A stretch of DNA of 64,000 nt, from positions 124,001 to 188,000 of the forward strand of contig NZ_VAHN01000005.1 of assembly GCF_005796205.1 (NCBI RefSeq), read 5' to 3'. The translations under genes were made by a program, and so were the position numbers. The notes under the pieces were generated by a model. The model was not told the DNA's origin. It searched no databases and saw only the letters and a list, made by a program, of their open reading frames with translations. Every line of letters begins with the position of its first letter. The first letter of the stretch is position 1. Shown piece after piece: positions 42,505-51,950 of this stretch. This stretch comes from Pseudarthrobacter sp. NamE2 (GTDB taxonomy: Bacteria; Actinomycetota; Actinomycetes; Actinomycetales; Micrococcaceae).

Positions 42505-44223
42505 ATGAGGAATCTGAACAGGATCGGCGGAGCGGCGGCCATTGCCGCAGCTCTGGCGCTGACGGCCTGCGGCGGTGGTGGCGGTGCCACCGGGCCGGAA
42601 ACGGCCAAGGGGCAGGAGGCAGGCGACGACCTGTCCAAGCTGATCAGCATCAACGAAAAACCCGCAGCCGATCTTGAACAGGGCGGCAAGGTCACCCTCC
42701 CGCTGGGCAGCATCGGCCCGGACTTCAACGGTTTCTCCAACGGCGGCAACAGCTCGGACACCTCCGCGCTGATGGCCCCGATCAACCCCGTAGGCGTCAG
42801 CGGAGGCGGCATCGGCGGCTGCTGGAAGGTCGACTTCAAGGGCAAGGCGACCCCCAACACCGACTTCTGTGAGTCCGTGGAAAGCGAAATGGTTGACGGC
42901 AAGCAGACCATCACCATCAAGGTCAACGACAAGGCGACCTACAATGACGGCACGCCGATCGACATCAAGGCGTTCCAGAACACCTGGAACATCCTCAAGA
43001 GCCCGGACAACGGCTACGACATCGTCACGTCAGGGTCCTACGCCTTCGTGGAGTCCGTGGAAGCCGGCAGCAGCGACAAGGAAGTCGTCGTGAAGATGAC
43101 CCAGCCGGTGTATCCGCTGGAAGACCTGTTCTTCGGCCTGATCCACCCGGCCGTCAACACGCCGGAGATCTTCAATGAAGGCTTCGTGGGCGAGATGCAC
43201 CCCGAGTGGATGGCGGGCCCGTTCAAGGTGGACCAGTACGATGCCGCGGGCAAGACCCTGTCCCTGGTCCCGAATGAAAAGTGGTGGGGTGCCAAGCCGG
43301 TCCTGGAGAACGTGGTCTTCCGCCAGCTTGAAACCAGCGCCCAGATCGCCGCGTTCAAGAACGGCGAAATCGACGCGATGTCCGCGAACACCATCGCGCT
43401 GTACAAGCAGCTGGAAGGCACCAAGGACTCTGAGGTCCGCCGCGGCCAGCGCCTGTTTGCAGGCGGCCTGAACATCAACGCCCAGCGGATCACCGACGTC
43501 GCCGTCCGCGAGGCCATCTTCGCCGCCGTGGACCGCGAGGCCCTGCGCAAAGTGCGCTTCAACGGTTTGAACTGGGAAGAGCCGAGCTCCGGCTCCATGA
43601 TGCTCCTGCCGTTTTCCGAGTACTACCAGGACAACTACCCGGTGAAGGAAACCGGTCCTGATGCCGCCAAGAAGGTGCTGACGGACGCCGGCTACACCGA
43701 GAACGCCAACGGCATCATGGAGAAGGATGGCAAGCCCGCATCCTTCAAGATCAGCAACTTCGGCGACGATCCTACCACCCTGGCCTTCACCCAGACCCTG
43801 CAGAAGCAGCTCCAGGACGGCGGCATGGAGGTCGGAATCGACCAGCGCGCCTCCGCCGACTTCGGCAAAGTTGTGGGCGGCCGCGAGTTCGACCTGAGCG
43901 TCTCCGGCTACACGGTTGGCGCCGATGCCACCTCCGCAGTCAAGCAGTACTACGACTCCAAGACCAACGAAAACGGCCTGGGGGACGAGGAACTGGACAA
44001 GAAGATTGCAGAACTCGCCTCCATCGAGGACAACGCGGAACGCAACAAGGCGGCCATGGAAGTGGAGAAGGAACACATGGCGAAGTACTTCTCCATGGGC
44101 GTGGTCATGAACGGCCCGCAGATCTCCTTTGTCCGCACCGGGCTGGCCAACTACGGCCCGTCCCTGTTCCAGAGCCTGTCCCAGGTTCCGGACTGGACCA
44201 CCCTGGGCTGGGAAAAGAAGTAA
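42505..44223 (+). CDS. Oligopeptide-type ABC transporter substrate-binding lipoprotein
   Basis: The protein has 572 aa. Signal peptide MRNLNRIGGAAAIAAALALT is followed by lipobox LTAC with Cys22. The mature part belongs to SBP_bac_5, with the IKVNDKATYNDGTPIDIKAF signature at the binding domain. AAGGGAA lies upstream of ATG 42505. It is the last gene of the operon, followed by a strong terminator, an order opposite to the first importer, where the binding protein comes first. Ligand expected to be a peptide; not proven. Confidence 0.93.
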   Translation: MRNLNRIGGAAAIAAALALTACGGGGGATGPETAKGQEAGDDLSKLISINEKPAADLEQGGKVTLPLGSIGPDFNGFSNGGNSSDTSALMAPINPVGVSGGGIGGCWKVDFKGKATPNTDFCESVESEMVDGKQTITIKVNDKATYNDGTPIDIKAFQNTWNILKSPDNGYDIVTSGSYAFVESVEAGSSDKEVVVKMTQPVYPLEDLFFGLIHPAVNTPEIFNEGFVGEMHPEWMAGPFKVDQYDAAGKTLSLVPNEKWWGAKPVLENVVFRQLETSAQIAAFKNGEIDAMSANTIALYKQLEGTKDSEVRRGQRLFAGGLNINAQRITDVAVREAIFAAVDREALRKVRFNGLNWEEPSSGSMMLLPFSEYYQDNYPVKETGPDAAKKVLTDAGYTENANGIMEKDGKPASFKISNFGDDPTTLAFTQTLQKQLQDGGMEVGIDQRASADFGKVVGGREFDLSVSGYTVGADATSAVKQYYDSKTNENGLGDEELDKKIAELASIEDNAERNKAAMEVEKEHMAKYFSMGVVMNGPQISFVRTGLANYGPSLFQSLSQVPDWTTLGWEKK

Positions 44224-44263
44224 CCCCGCGACGCTCTCTCACTTCCTGCACGAAGCGTGCCAG

Positions 44264-44307
44264 CGCTCTCCCACTTTCCGCCGGCAGCGGTGGAAAGTGG
44301 GAGAGCG
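44264..44307 (+). terminator. Strong intrinsic terminator of the oligopeptide operon
   Basis: A perfect 16-bp stem (44264-44279 with 44292-44307, CGCTCTCCCACTTTCC/GGAAAGTGGGAGAGCG) around a 12-nt loop, followed by TTTGGGTT. The arm has a degraded second copy, CGCTCTCTCACTTCC, at 44232-44246, so the element may belong to a dispersed intergenic repeat. Confidence 0.85.
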
Positions 44308-44359
44308 TTTGGGTTGAAGCCGCAGGCTATGTCAGCGCGTCCGGAGTAGCGTAGGTCCC

Positions 44360-45433
44360 ATGACCGGAACTGATGCTGCACCCGCCATCCGTACTGCTGT
44401 CGTCGGGTACGGGCTGTCCGGGAGCGTTTTCCACGCCCCGCTGATCGTCGCGGACGGCAACTACTCCCTGGACGTCATTGCAACGTCCGACGCCGGCCGG
44501 CAGGCAGCTGCCAGCGGCAGCTTCCCGGGGGTCAGGACAGTCCCCGACGGCGATGCGGTATTGAACCGCGCCGACGAGCTGGACCTTGTGGTGCTCGGGA
44601 CGCCGCCGGCCACCCACTACCCCCTGGCCAAAGCGGCGCTTGAGGCCGGGCTGGACGTGGTGGTGGACAAGCCCTTCACCGTCACCAGTGAGCAGGGTGA
44701 GGAACTGATTGCGCTGGCCACCGGGCTCGGCCGCGTCCTCACGGTGTTCCACAACCGGAGGTGGGACGGGGACTTCCTGACCCTGCGCAAGCTGCTGGCG
44801 GTGGAAGCCGTGGGCAAGGTGACCCGGTTCGAGTCCCGGTTCGAGCGCTGGTCCCCCATCATCGCCAAGGCCTGGAAAGCGCGGGCCACGGCAGCGGACG
44901 GCGGGGGCGCCCTCTTTGACCTTGGCAGCCACCTGATCGACCAGGCGCTCCAGCTGTTTGGCCCCGCCACCGTGACACACGCCGAGCTGCGGGCGCGCCG
45001 CTCCGATGAACGGGCCGATGACGACGTCTTCCTTGTGCTGCGGCACCACTCCGGGGTGCTGAGCCACCTGAGCATGAACATGCTCTGCGCGCAGCAGGCC
45101 CCGCGGTTCCGGGTGCTGGGGTCCGTGGGCGGGTTCACCAAACACGGCGTGGACCCCCAGGAGCCGTACATCGTCGCCGGCGGCAGCCCCCTGGACGAGG
45201 AGTACGGCGTCGAGGCACCGGAATGGGCAGGGCTCCTTGGCCGCGACGGCCACCTGGATGCCCTGCCCACGGAGCGGGGTGCTTATCCGGAGTTTTACCG
45301 GCTGCTGGCGGAAAAGCTTCTCGACGGCGGCGCCTCGTCGCCTGCGCCGCTCCCGGTAGACCCGGCAGATGCCGTCGAGGGCCTCAGGCTGATCGAAGAG
45401 GCCCGGCACGTGGCCCGGAAGACTACGCCGTAA
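44360..45433 (+). CDS. Gfo/Idh/MocA-family oxidoreductase
   Basis: The protein has 357 aa. The N-terminal Rossmann fold begins [17 protein letters not shown] (G-x-G-x-x-G), followed by [23 protein letters not shown] and [15 protein letters not shown], where the Lys of DKP is the usual catalytic residue (EKP in the family). The C-terminal domain carries the conserved [17 protein letters not shown]. It should oxidise a sugar or inositol-like substrate with NAD(P). It ends with an 11-nt overlap with the convergent ald gene and stands alone. Confidence 0.92.
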   Translation: MTGTDAAPAIRTAVVGYGLSGSVFHAPLIVADGNYSLDVIATSDAGRQAAASGSFPGVRTVPDGDAVLNRADELDLVVLGTPPATHYPLAKAALEAGLDVVVDKPFTVTSEQGEELIALATGLGRVLTVFHNRRWDGDFLTLRKLLAVEAVGKVTRFESRFERWSPIIAKAWKARATAADGGGALFDLGSHLIDQALQLFGPATVTHAELRARRSDERADDDVFLVLRHHSGVLSHLSMNMLCAQQAPRFRVLGSVGGFTKHGVDPQEPYIVAGGSPLDEEYGVEAPEWAGLLGRDGHLDALPTERGAYPEFYRLLAEKLLDGGASSPAPLPVDPADAVEGLRLIEEARHVARKTTP

Positions 45434-46541
45434 CCAGTTCGTGCCAGTCCGCCACCAGGGGCAGGTTGTGCGCCTCTGACACGGAGTGGTGCGCCACGTG
45501 GCCGGCGGCGATGTTGAGCCCGGCGGCGAGGGCCGGGTCGCGGTCGAACGCGGCCTTCACGCCGAAGTTGGCCAGTGCCACAGCGTAGCGCAGGGTGACG
45601 TTGGTCAGCGCGTAGGTGGAGGTGTTGGGCACCGCACCGGGCATGTTGGCCACGCAGTAGAAGATGGTGTTGTGCACCTTGTAGGTGGGTTCCTGATGCG
45701 TGGTGGGGTGGGTGTCCTCGAAGCAGCCGCCCTGGTCCACGGCAATGTCCACCAGGACCGAGCCGGGCTTCATCCGGGCCACGAGGTCGTTGGTGACCAG
45801 CTTCGGAGCCTTGGCGCCGGGGATCAGGACTGAGCCGATTACCAGGTCGGCGTCCACCACGGACTTTTCGATCTCGTAGGAGTTCGATGCCACCGTCTTG
45901 AGCCGGCCCTGGTACTGGGCGTCCAGTTCGCGCAGGCGGTTGATGTTGATGTCCATGATGGTGACGTCGGCGCCGAGGCCCAGGGCCATGGCCGCTGCAT
46001 TGGTGCCTGCAACACCCGCGCCGAGGACAACCACCTTGGCCGGGCGGACGCCGGGTACGCCGCCCAGCAGGATGCCCTTGCCGCCGGCGGGAGCCATGAG
46101 GGAAGAGGCGCCCACCTGGACGGAAAGCCGGCCGGCCACCTCGGACATCGGGGCGAGGAGCGGCAGTGAGCGGCCCTCCTGGACTGTCTCGTAGGCGATG
46201 GCGGTGACGCCGGAGTTGATGAGTTCCCGGGTAAGTTCGGGTTCGGCTGCGAGGTGCAGGTAGGTGAAGAGGATCAGGCCCTTGCGGAAGCGGTGGTATT
46301 CGGCCTTGATGGGTTCCTTGACCTTCATCACCATGTCGGCGCGGGCCCAGACGTCGTCCGCCTCGTTGACGATCTCGGCGCCGGCAATCGAGTATTCCTC
46401 ATCGGTGATGCCGGAACCCAGTCCTGCGCCGCGCTCCACCAGCACAGTGTGGCCGTGGGTGCGGAACTCGTGGACGCCGGCGGCGGTGATGGCCACCCGG
46501 AATTCGTTGTTCTTGATTTCTTTGGGGACACCGATGATCAT
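45423..46541 (-). CDS. ald: Alanine dehydrogenase
   Basis: 372 aa from ATG 46541, preceded by TGGAG, giving [20 protein letters not shown], the family start. [21 protein letters not shown] binds NAD, and the lysine and histidine of the active site lie in [10 protein letters not shown] and TYLHLAAEP. It interconverts alanine with pyruvate and ammonia, so it feeds alanine carbon into central metabolism. The frame is open from 46655, but that extension lacks homology. A PucR regulator is transcribed divergently. Confidence 0.96.
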   Translation of the reverse strand: MIIGVPKEIKNNEFRVAITAAGVHEFRTHGHTVLVERGAGLGSGITDEEYSIAGAEIVNEADDVWARADMVMKVKEPIKAEYHRFRKGLILFTYLHLAAEPELTRELINSGVTAIAYETVQEGRSLPLLAPMSEVAGRLSVQVGASSLMAPAGGKGILLGGVPGVRPAKVVVLGAGVAGTNAAAMALGLGADVTIMDININRLRELDAQYQGRLKTVASNSYEIEKSVVDADLVIGSVLIPGAKAPKLVTNDLVARMKPGSVLVDIAVDQGGCFEDTHPTTHQEPTYKVHNTIFYCVANMPGAVPNTSTYALTNVTLRYAVALANFGVKAAFDRDPALAAGLNIAAGHVAHHSVSEAHNLPLVADWHELVTA

Positions 46542-46694
46542 CGTGGGCTCCAGGTTCTCGGCGGTTGTGCACCGGAAAGTCGGGAAGGAATTGCGTGTTT
46601 CCACGATAAGTCCGGTTGTGAGCCAGCTGACACGGAGCAGGCGGAGCCGCCGCACAAGAACCGCATGATTCCGCGGATCTTGCTTGGTCTTTTT

Positions 46695-46706
46695 CGACGT
46701 TTGTCG
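46695..46706. promoter_or_regulatory. Candidate PucR site between ald and its regulator
   Basis: A short dyad CGAC-GTTT-GTCG lies at 46695-46706 in the 235-nt region between ald and the PucR gene, with further GTCG-like repeats downstream. It is short and could be chance. Confidence 0.3.
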
Positions 46707-46776
46707 ACCCTGTAAGCGTCAAGTGTCGCCTGGTGTCCGTTCGGTCCGGGCCATACACAGGCAGTAATGTTGCCCC

Positions 46777-47997
46777 ATGCAGCAGCAGGGTGTGGAACAG
46801 CTCGTCGAGCAGGTGGCGCTGAAGCTTGGCCGCGGGCTTTCGCTGGAGGACCTCGACGGCGTGCTGCTCGCATACAGCTCCAACCAGTCCCACGCGGACC
46901 GGGTACGGGTGAACTTCCTGTTGAGCAAGAAGGTGCCGGCGGACGTCAGCGCGTGGCAGCTTTCGCACGGCATTGCCACAGCCGTGCGCCCTGTGGCGGT
47001 TCCGGCCAACCCGGATTTGGGCATGCTGGGCCGGGTCTGCGTTCCGCTGATGGTGCGTGGTTTCCGTGTGGGGTACCTGTGGGTCCAGCAGGACTCAGCC
47101 GAGGAAAGCCCGACTGCGATCCTCACCCAGCTGCCGGCGGTCAATCACGAGTTGGAGATGCTGTCCGGGCTGCTGCTCGATTCCAACACTGCAGAATCGG
47201 AATTCCGGCGGGGCCGGGAGCGGGAGTTCCTGGCAGCGTGCGCCGGGGAACCGAACGCGGTGGCCGCCGTCGCGGGGTGGAAGGAAGTGCAGGGAAAAGG
47301 GCCCTGGCAGATGGTTACGGTCCTGGACGCGGACGGCTGGTCCAGCGGCCCGGACCCGATCGCGGCCACCCTGATCCACCGCTCCACCGCGCTGCAGGCC
47401 ACGGTGGGAATGGACGCGGCGCTGTTCAGCGCAGGCACAGAGACCCACTCAGTGGTGCTGTTCAAGGAATCGACGGGCCGGGCAAACCACGCGCAGGTCC
47501 TGGTCCACTACCAGCTGGAGCTCGCCAAGCGCTCGGGCCGCCCCGTGCACCGGATCATCCTCGGAATCAGTGAGGGATTCAGCCGCACCCGCCAGCTCTC
47601 CGAGGCGTACCGGCAGTCCCGGATGGCCGCGCAGGCTGCGGCCGTGGACCCACAACTGGGCGAGCTGGTGGACTGCCGGTCCGCGGGCGTCTACCAGCTG
47701 CTTGCCTCGGCCGGCGGAGGGGTGGGCGCGTGGGCGGACTCAGGCTCCGTGTACTTCCGCTTGCTTGAGGACCATGACCGCAACGGTGAGCTCATCCCGG
47801 TCCTGGAACTCCTCTACGACAATGACGGCTCCGTCCAGGATGTGGCCGCCAAGCTCCACCTGCACCGCAGCAGCATCTACAACCGGCTGGCCCGGATCCG
47901 CCAGCTGCTCGGGGTTGACCCCTTGAAGGGCATGCCGAGGCTGGAGCTGCATGCCGCCCTGAAGATGCGGCGGTGGGCGGGAAGACCCCGGATCTAG
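46777..47997 (+). CDS. PucR-family regulator, probable activator of ald
   Basis: The protein has 406 aa. The C-terminal domain is PucR-type HTH_30: YDNDGSVQDVAAKLHLHRSSIYNRLARIRQLLGVDPLKGMPRLELHAALKMRRW. The N-terminal ~250 residues are a sensor region with the layout of GAF-like folds. In Bacillus, the PucR-family AdeR activates ald in response to alanine; the divergent position here supports the same role, as inference. ATG 46777 follows a stretch without a strong ribosome site. Confidence 0.92.
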   Translation: MQQQGVEQLVEQVALKLGRGLSLEDLDGVLLAYSSNQSHADRVRVNFLLSKKVPADVSAWQLSHGIATAVRPVAVPANPDLGMLGRVCVPLMVRGFRVGYLWVQQDSAEESPTAILTQLPAVNHELEMLSGLLLDSNTAESEFRRGREREFLAACAGEPNAVAAVAGWKEVQGKGPWQMVTVLDADGWSSGPDPIAATLIHRSTALQATVGMDAALFSAGTETHSVVLFKESTGRANHAQVLVHYQLELAKRSGRPVHRIILGISEGFSRTRQLSEAYRQSRMAAQAAAVDPQLGELVDCRSAGVYQLLASAGGGVGAWADSGSVYFRLLEDHDRNGELIPVLELLYDNDGSVQDVAAKLHLHRSSIYNRLARIRQLLGVDPLKGMPRLELHAALKMRRWAGRPRI

Positions 47998-48018
47998 CCT
48001 TCCGGGTCCGGGTCTTCC
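47980..48018. terminator. Bidirectional terminator hairpin
   Basis: GGAAGACCC (47980-47988) pairs with GGGTCTTCC (48010-48018), and an inner CGGA/TCCG pair extends the stem. It contains the stop codons of the PucR gene and the convergent HTH gene. Confidence 0.6.
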
Positions 48019-48437
48019 GCGGAGCCGCCCTTCTTTCGGGCTTCCTTTTTCTGCTGCTCCAGCTTCTGCTGTTCGGCCTTCTGTTTTTCCAGCCAGGCCA
48101 TGATCGCGGCCAACGGGATGCGCCGGTGCGTGCCGCGGTATTCCACCGGGATCTCGCCCCGGTCCGTCATGTTGCGCAGGTAGGTGTGGGAAATCCCGGC
48201 CAGTTCCGCCGCCTTGGAGGTGGTGAGCATTTCCTCCACGCTGCTCACGGTCACAGCCTCGCCGCGGCTGAACCGCGCCAGGAGGTCGACGACGGCGTCC
48301 CGGGCCAGGGGAGGCAGCCGGTGGACTGTGCCGTCGACGAAGACGGTGACGTCCTCGCTGCCGGCGAGTGCCCGCTGCAGGCTTGCGGCGTCCTCGGGCG
48401 GGAGCGCGCCCGTCATCCGGGGAGCAATCAGTGCCAT
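47994..48437 (-). CDS. Excisionase-family helix-turn-helix protein
   Basis: The protein has 147 aa. The central part, LTTSKAAELAGISHTYLRNMTDRGEIPVEYRGTHRRIPLAAIMAWL, is a MerR/excisionase-type winged HTH. A basic, Lys/Glu/Gln-rich coiled tail follows. Proteins of this kind are often the antitoxin paired with a PIN-domain toxin in Actinobacteria, but no PIN domain follows here. The function is therefore open: orphan antitoxin or plain DNA-binding protein. Confidence 0.85.
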   Translation of the reverse strand: MALIAPRMTGALPPEDAASLQRALAGSEDVTVFVDGTVHRLPPLARDAVVDLLARFSRGEAVTVSSVEEMLTTSKAAELAGISHTYLRNMTDRGEIPVEYRGTHRRIPLAAIMAWLEKQKAEQQKLEQQKKEARKKGGSAEDPDPEG

Positions 48438-48485
48438 GGCTTCAGCCTACCGGTGCCTGGCAGCACCGGACGGTATGCTCGCCTG

Positions 48486-49271
48486 ATGGCATTGAATGGC
48501 GGACAGGACGTGGAGTACGGCGGTTTGCAGGGGAAACTGTATGCCTCAGCCCTGCCGGCGGAGGGTGCAGCGGGACGGCCGGCCTACGTTCTGCTGCACG
48601 GCATCGGCGTCTCCCACCGCTACCTCGCCAGGCTGCATGAGGAGCTTGCCCGGATCGCAGACGTTTACACCCTGGACCTGCCCGGATTCGGGAAATCCTC
48701 CCGCCCGGGGCGGCAGTTGCAGGTGGCGGATTACGCCTCCTTCGTCAAGGGCGTCCTCGCAGAGGCCGGGGTCCGGAACGTCATCGCGGTGGGCCATTCC
48801 ATGGGTACCCAGTTCGCGGTGGAACTGGCGCTGCAGGAGCCGGAACTGGTGGCGGGCACAGTCCTGATGGGTCCCGTAGTGGACGACGGCAGGAAGTCCG
48901 TGGCACGGCAGGCCCTGGCGCTCACCCGCGACGCCATGTTCAGCGAATCCCTGCCCTGCAACGCCATCGTATTCAGCGACTATTTCCGGGCCGGGCTCCG
49001 CTGGTACCTGACGGAACTGCCTGTGATGATGGAGTACCCCCTGCGGGACAAGGTAGCGGCGGTTCCCCAGCCGGTGCTGGTGCTCCGCGGCACCAAGGAC
49101 CCCATCGCGCAGCGGCCCTGGTGTGAAGCGCTGGCGGACGCAGCCCAGCACGGCACCATGGCGGAAATCCTTGGACAGGGTCACGTCTTCCAGCACACCG
49201 CGCCGGACACCGCCGCGGAAACCATCAGCGGATGGGTCGGTGCGGTCAAAGGCTTCGACATCACCGCCTAA
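48486..49271 (+). CDS. Alpha/beta-fold hydrolase
   Basis: 261 aa from ATG 48486. The oxyanion stretch LLHGIGVSHRYLARL, the DLPGFGKSSRPG loop, the nucleophile elbow GHSMGTQFAVELAL with the catalytic Ser, RGTKDPIAQRPW with the Asp, and GQGHVFQHT with the His complete a canonical triad. The substrate is unknown; esterases, haloalkane or epoxide hydrolases share the pattern. The 48-nt gap to the divergent HTH gene must hold both promoters. Confidence 0.88.
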   Translation: MALNGGQDVEYGGLQGKLYASALPAEGAAGRPAYVLLHGIGVSHRYLARLHEELARIADVYTLDLPGFGKSSRPGRQLQVADYASFVKGVLAEAGVRNVIAVGHSMGTQFAVELALQEPELVAGTVLMGPVVDDGRKSVARQALALTRDAMFSESLPCNAIVFSDYFRAGLRWYLTELPVMMEYPLRDKVAAVPQPVLVLRGTKDPIAQRPWCEALADAAQHGTMAEILGQGHVFQHTAPDTAAETISGWVGAVKGFDITA

Positions 49272-49287
49272 GGCCCGCACCCTAGGG

Positions 49288-50973
49288 TCAGAGCCCTAAT
49301 TCTTCCAGGACCGGAAGCTTTTCCCGCACCCACGCGCGCGCCTCGGTGGCGCTTGGGGCGGACAGGGCCAGCTTGGCCAGCTCCTGCGCCTCGGACAGGG
49401 TGACCGTCTTCAGGACGGCGGCCACCGCGGCGAGCGAACGGGCGGTCATGGACAGGGTGTTCACGCCCAGCCCGGTAAGGACGACGGCGAGGGCCGGGTC
49501 CGCGGCCGCCTCGCCGCAGACGCCCACGGGCTTGTTGTTGCCCTCCGCCCGGGACCCCTCCACCGTGAGCCCCACCAGGCGCAGGACGGCCGGCTGCCAG
49601 GGTGTGTTCAGGTTGGCGAGCGGGCCGAGCTGGCGGTCCGCGGCCATGGCGTACTGGGTGAGGTCATTGGTGCCCAGGCTGGCGAAGCCAACTTCCCGCA
49701 GGATCGCTTCCGCGGTCAGGGCGGCGGAGGGGACCTCCACCATCACGCCCGGGTTCCTGATGCCGGCGTTGGCGCACATTGAAGCGAAGTGCGCTGCTTC
49801 CTCCGCGGTGGAAATCATGGGCGCCATGACCCAGACGTCCGCCTCGGAATCCTTCTCGGCCAGGGCGATGGCCTGCAGCTGGCGTTCCAGCACCCCGGGC
49901 GTTGTGAAGTCGGTGCGGTAACCGCGGACGCCGAGGGCGGGGTTGGGTTCGGTGGCGTCGGTAAGGAACGGCAGCGGCTTGTCCGCGCCGGCATCCAGGG
50001 TGCGCAGGACCACCTTCTTTCCGGGGAAGGCGTCGAACACGCCCTTGTACGCTGCGGCCTGTTCCTCCACGGTGGGTTCGGTATCCCGCTCAAGGAAGCA
50101 GAACTCGGTGCGGAACAGCCCGACGCCCTGGGCGTTCAGGCCCGCGGCCGCGGCGGCGTCCTTGGCGCCGCCCACGTTGGCGAGCAGCGGCACCAGGTGG
50201 CCGTCCGCCGTCGTGCCGTTGCCGTCAAATGTGGCCAGCAGCGAGGCGTTGCTGGCCCAGGCCAGGGCAGCGGCGCGCTGGGACTCGTCGGGATCGATGC
50301 TGATGATGCCCGCGGCGCCGTCCACATACACTTCGGCGCCGTCCGGCAGCTCGTCCACGCCTGCGGCGGCCACGACGGCGGGCAGGCCAAGGGAGCGGGC
50401 GATGATGGCTGTGTGCGACTGGGGTCCGCCGCCCGAGGTGACCAGGGCCAGGACCTTGTCCGGGTCCAGGGTGGCGGTGTCGGCCGGGGCGAGGTCCTCG
50501 GCCACCAGGATGAAGGGGGTGCCGGCGGACGGGATGCCGGGGGCGGGAACACCGCGGAGCTCGGCCACGATGCGGGCGCGGACGTCCAGGACGTCGGTGG
50601 CGCGCTCGGCCATGTAGCCGCCGAGGTTATGCAGCATTTCAGAAACGGACGCCCCGGCCTCCCAGATGGCACGTTGCGGGGACGTGCCGCGGCCGATCAG
50701 TTTGCCGGCGCTTTTGAGGAGCATGGTGTCCTTGGCCATCAGTGCGGTGGCTTCCAGGACGGCCTTGCCGTCGCCGCTTGCCGTCTCGGCACGGGCCTTC
50801 AATTCGTCATGGACAGCGGTTGCTGCTGCCTTCAGTGCGGCGGTGGCTTCCTCTGCGGTGGTGTCCGGCGCCAGCTGTTCGCCGGCGGGAGGTTCGCTGA
50901 TCGGTTTGGGCATCTGGCGGATGGTTCCTATGACGCGGCCTGGACTGACGCCTACTCCTGGGAAGTTCTGCAC
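49288..50973 (-). CDS. ptsI: PTS enzyme I (phosphoenolpyruvate-protein phosphotransferase)
   Basis: The protein has 561 aa from GTG 50973. The phosphohistidine lies in SGGGPQSHTAIIARSLGLPAV (His187). The C-terminal PEP-binding domain has GLFRTEFCFL, VVLRTLDAGADKPLPF and CGEAAADPALAVVLTGLG with the catalytic Cys. Enzyme I passes phosphate from PEP to HPr; no ptsH gene is in this window. Transcription is divergent from the TetR/mtl operon, which fits joint control of mannitol uptake. Confidence 0.96.
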   Translation of the reverse strand: MQNFPGVGVSPGRVIGTIRQMPKPISEPPAGEQLAPDTTAEEATAALKAAATAVHDELKARAETASGDGKAVLEATALMAKDTMLLKSAGKLIGRGTSPQRAIWEAGASVSEMLHNLGGYMAERATDVLDVRARIVAELRGVPAPGIPSAGTPFILVAEDLAPADTATLDPDKVLALVTSGGGPQSHTAIIARSLGLPAVVAAAGVDELPDGAEVYVDGAAGIISIDPDESQRAAALAWASNASLLATFDGNGTTADGHLVPLLANVGGAKDAAAAAGLNAQGVGLFRTEFCFLERDTEPTVEEQAAAYKGVFDAFPGKKVVLRTLDAGADKPLPFLTDATEPNPALGVRGYRTDFTTPGVLERQLQAIALAEKDSEADVWVMAPMISTAEEAAHFASMCANAGIRNPGVMVEVPSAALTAEAILREVGFASLGTNDLTQYAMAADRQLGPLANLNTPWQPAVLRLVGLTVEGSRAEGNNKPVGVCGEAAADPALAVVLTGLGVNTLSMTARSLAAVAAVLKTVTLSEAQELAKLALSAPSATEARAWVREKLPVLEELGL

Positions 50974-51099
50974 TGAAGGTCCTCATTCTCTTCCGGTAGC
51001 CAGGCCCGCCAGGTTCTCCGGCGCCGTGCCGGGCCGCCGGAGGACTGCTACGTCCAGGGCGGGAAACGTGCCTGAAAAAATTGTATGTGATTCAGTTCA

Positions 51100-51114
51100 T
51101 ATAGCATTGCTATA
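51100..51114. promoter_or_regulatory. Perfect palindrome between ptsI and the TetR/mtl operon
   Basis: TATAGCATTGCTATA is a perfect 7-1-7 palindrome 19 nt ahead of the TetR gene and in the shared divergent region. On the minus strand a TACAAT -10 box for ptsI lies nearby (51087-51082), so the site covers its -35 zone. It is the best operator candidate for the TetR protein encoded next to it. Confidence 0.65.
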
Positions 51115-51132
51115 GGTGCTAGGGTAGCGGTT

Positions 51133-51858
51133 ATGAGTTTGGATGGCCAGCTTCCCCCCAAAATGCGGCTGCTGCGTGCAGCGGCGGAATTGCTGGCAAA
51201 CTCAGCGGGAGCTCCCGTCTCCACCCGCCAGATCACGCAGCTGGCCGGGGTTTCGGCTCCCACCCTGTACCACCACTTCGGTGACAAGGAAGGCTTGTTC
51301 GACGCCGTTGTGGCCGCGGGATTTGAGGAATATGTCGCGGGCGAAAGGGATTTCGCCCCCTCCGGGCATCCGCTTGAGGACATCCGGAGAATGTGGGACA
51401 ACCATGTACAGTTCGGGCTCAACCAGCCCGAACTGTACCTGGTGATGTTCGGTAATATCCGTCCGGAAAGCCGCCCGGCCATCGTGGCCGATGCCGAGGC
51501 GCTGATGGAGGAGATGCTGAACAAGGCAGCGGCGGCGGGGCAGCTAAACGTCCACCCCCGGGAAGCAGCCAGGTCCATCCTGGCGGCGAACGTGGGTGTG
51601 ACGCTGATGCTTATTGCGGACCCCGCCTCCGAGCGGAACCTCGAACTGTCCACCATGACCCGGGACGCCATGATCTTTGCGGTGTCAGCCGAGCCCTCCG
51701 GCGGCGCGGCCCCGGGCGGCACCGGAAAGTCCTCGGTGGTGGTGGCAGCGATTGCCCTGAATGCCGCACTTCAGGCCTCGCACTCAGACCAGCTCTCCAG
51801 CTCGGAACTCAAACTCTTCCTCGAATGGCTGCACCGGATCTCCACCAGCCCGGCCTAG
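51133..51858 (+). CDS. TetR-family regulator of the mannitol PTS region (proposed)
   Basis: The protein has 241 aa. The N-terminal helix-turn-helix is MRLLRAAAELLANSAGAPVSTRQITQLAGVSAPTLYHHFGDKEGLF, followed by a helical ligand domain of typical length and a C-terminal Ser/Ala-rich tail longer than average. It lies 92 nt upstream of mtlA on the same strand and next to a perfect palindrome. Known mannitol regulators in other bacteria are mostly MtlR or DeoR/SorC types, so a TetR would be unusual; its role is inferred from position. Confidence 0.88.
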   Translation: MSLDGQLPPKMRLLRAAAELLANSAGAPVSTRQITQLAGVSAPTLYHHFGDKEGLFDAVVAAGFEEYVAGERDFAPSGHPLEDIRRMWDNHVQFGLNQPELYLVMFGNIRPESRPAIVADAEALMEEMLNKAAAAGQLNVHPREAARSILAANVGVTLMLIADPASERNLELSTMTRDAMIFAVSAEPSGGAAPGGTGKSSVVVAAIALNAALQASHSDQLSSSELKLFLEWLHRISTSPA

Positions 51859-51950
51859 GCCACAACGCAGCACCCGTTCCACCAGCAGTACGTCGCTCGT
51901 CATCATCGGACCATCCTGCGGAGCAGCAGGACAGACGGTTAGGAAATCAC

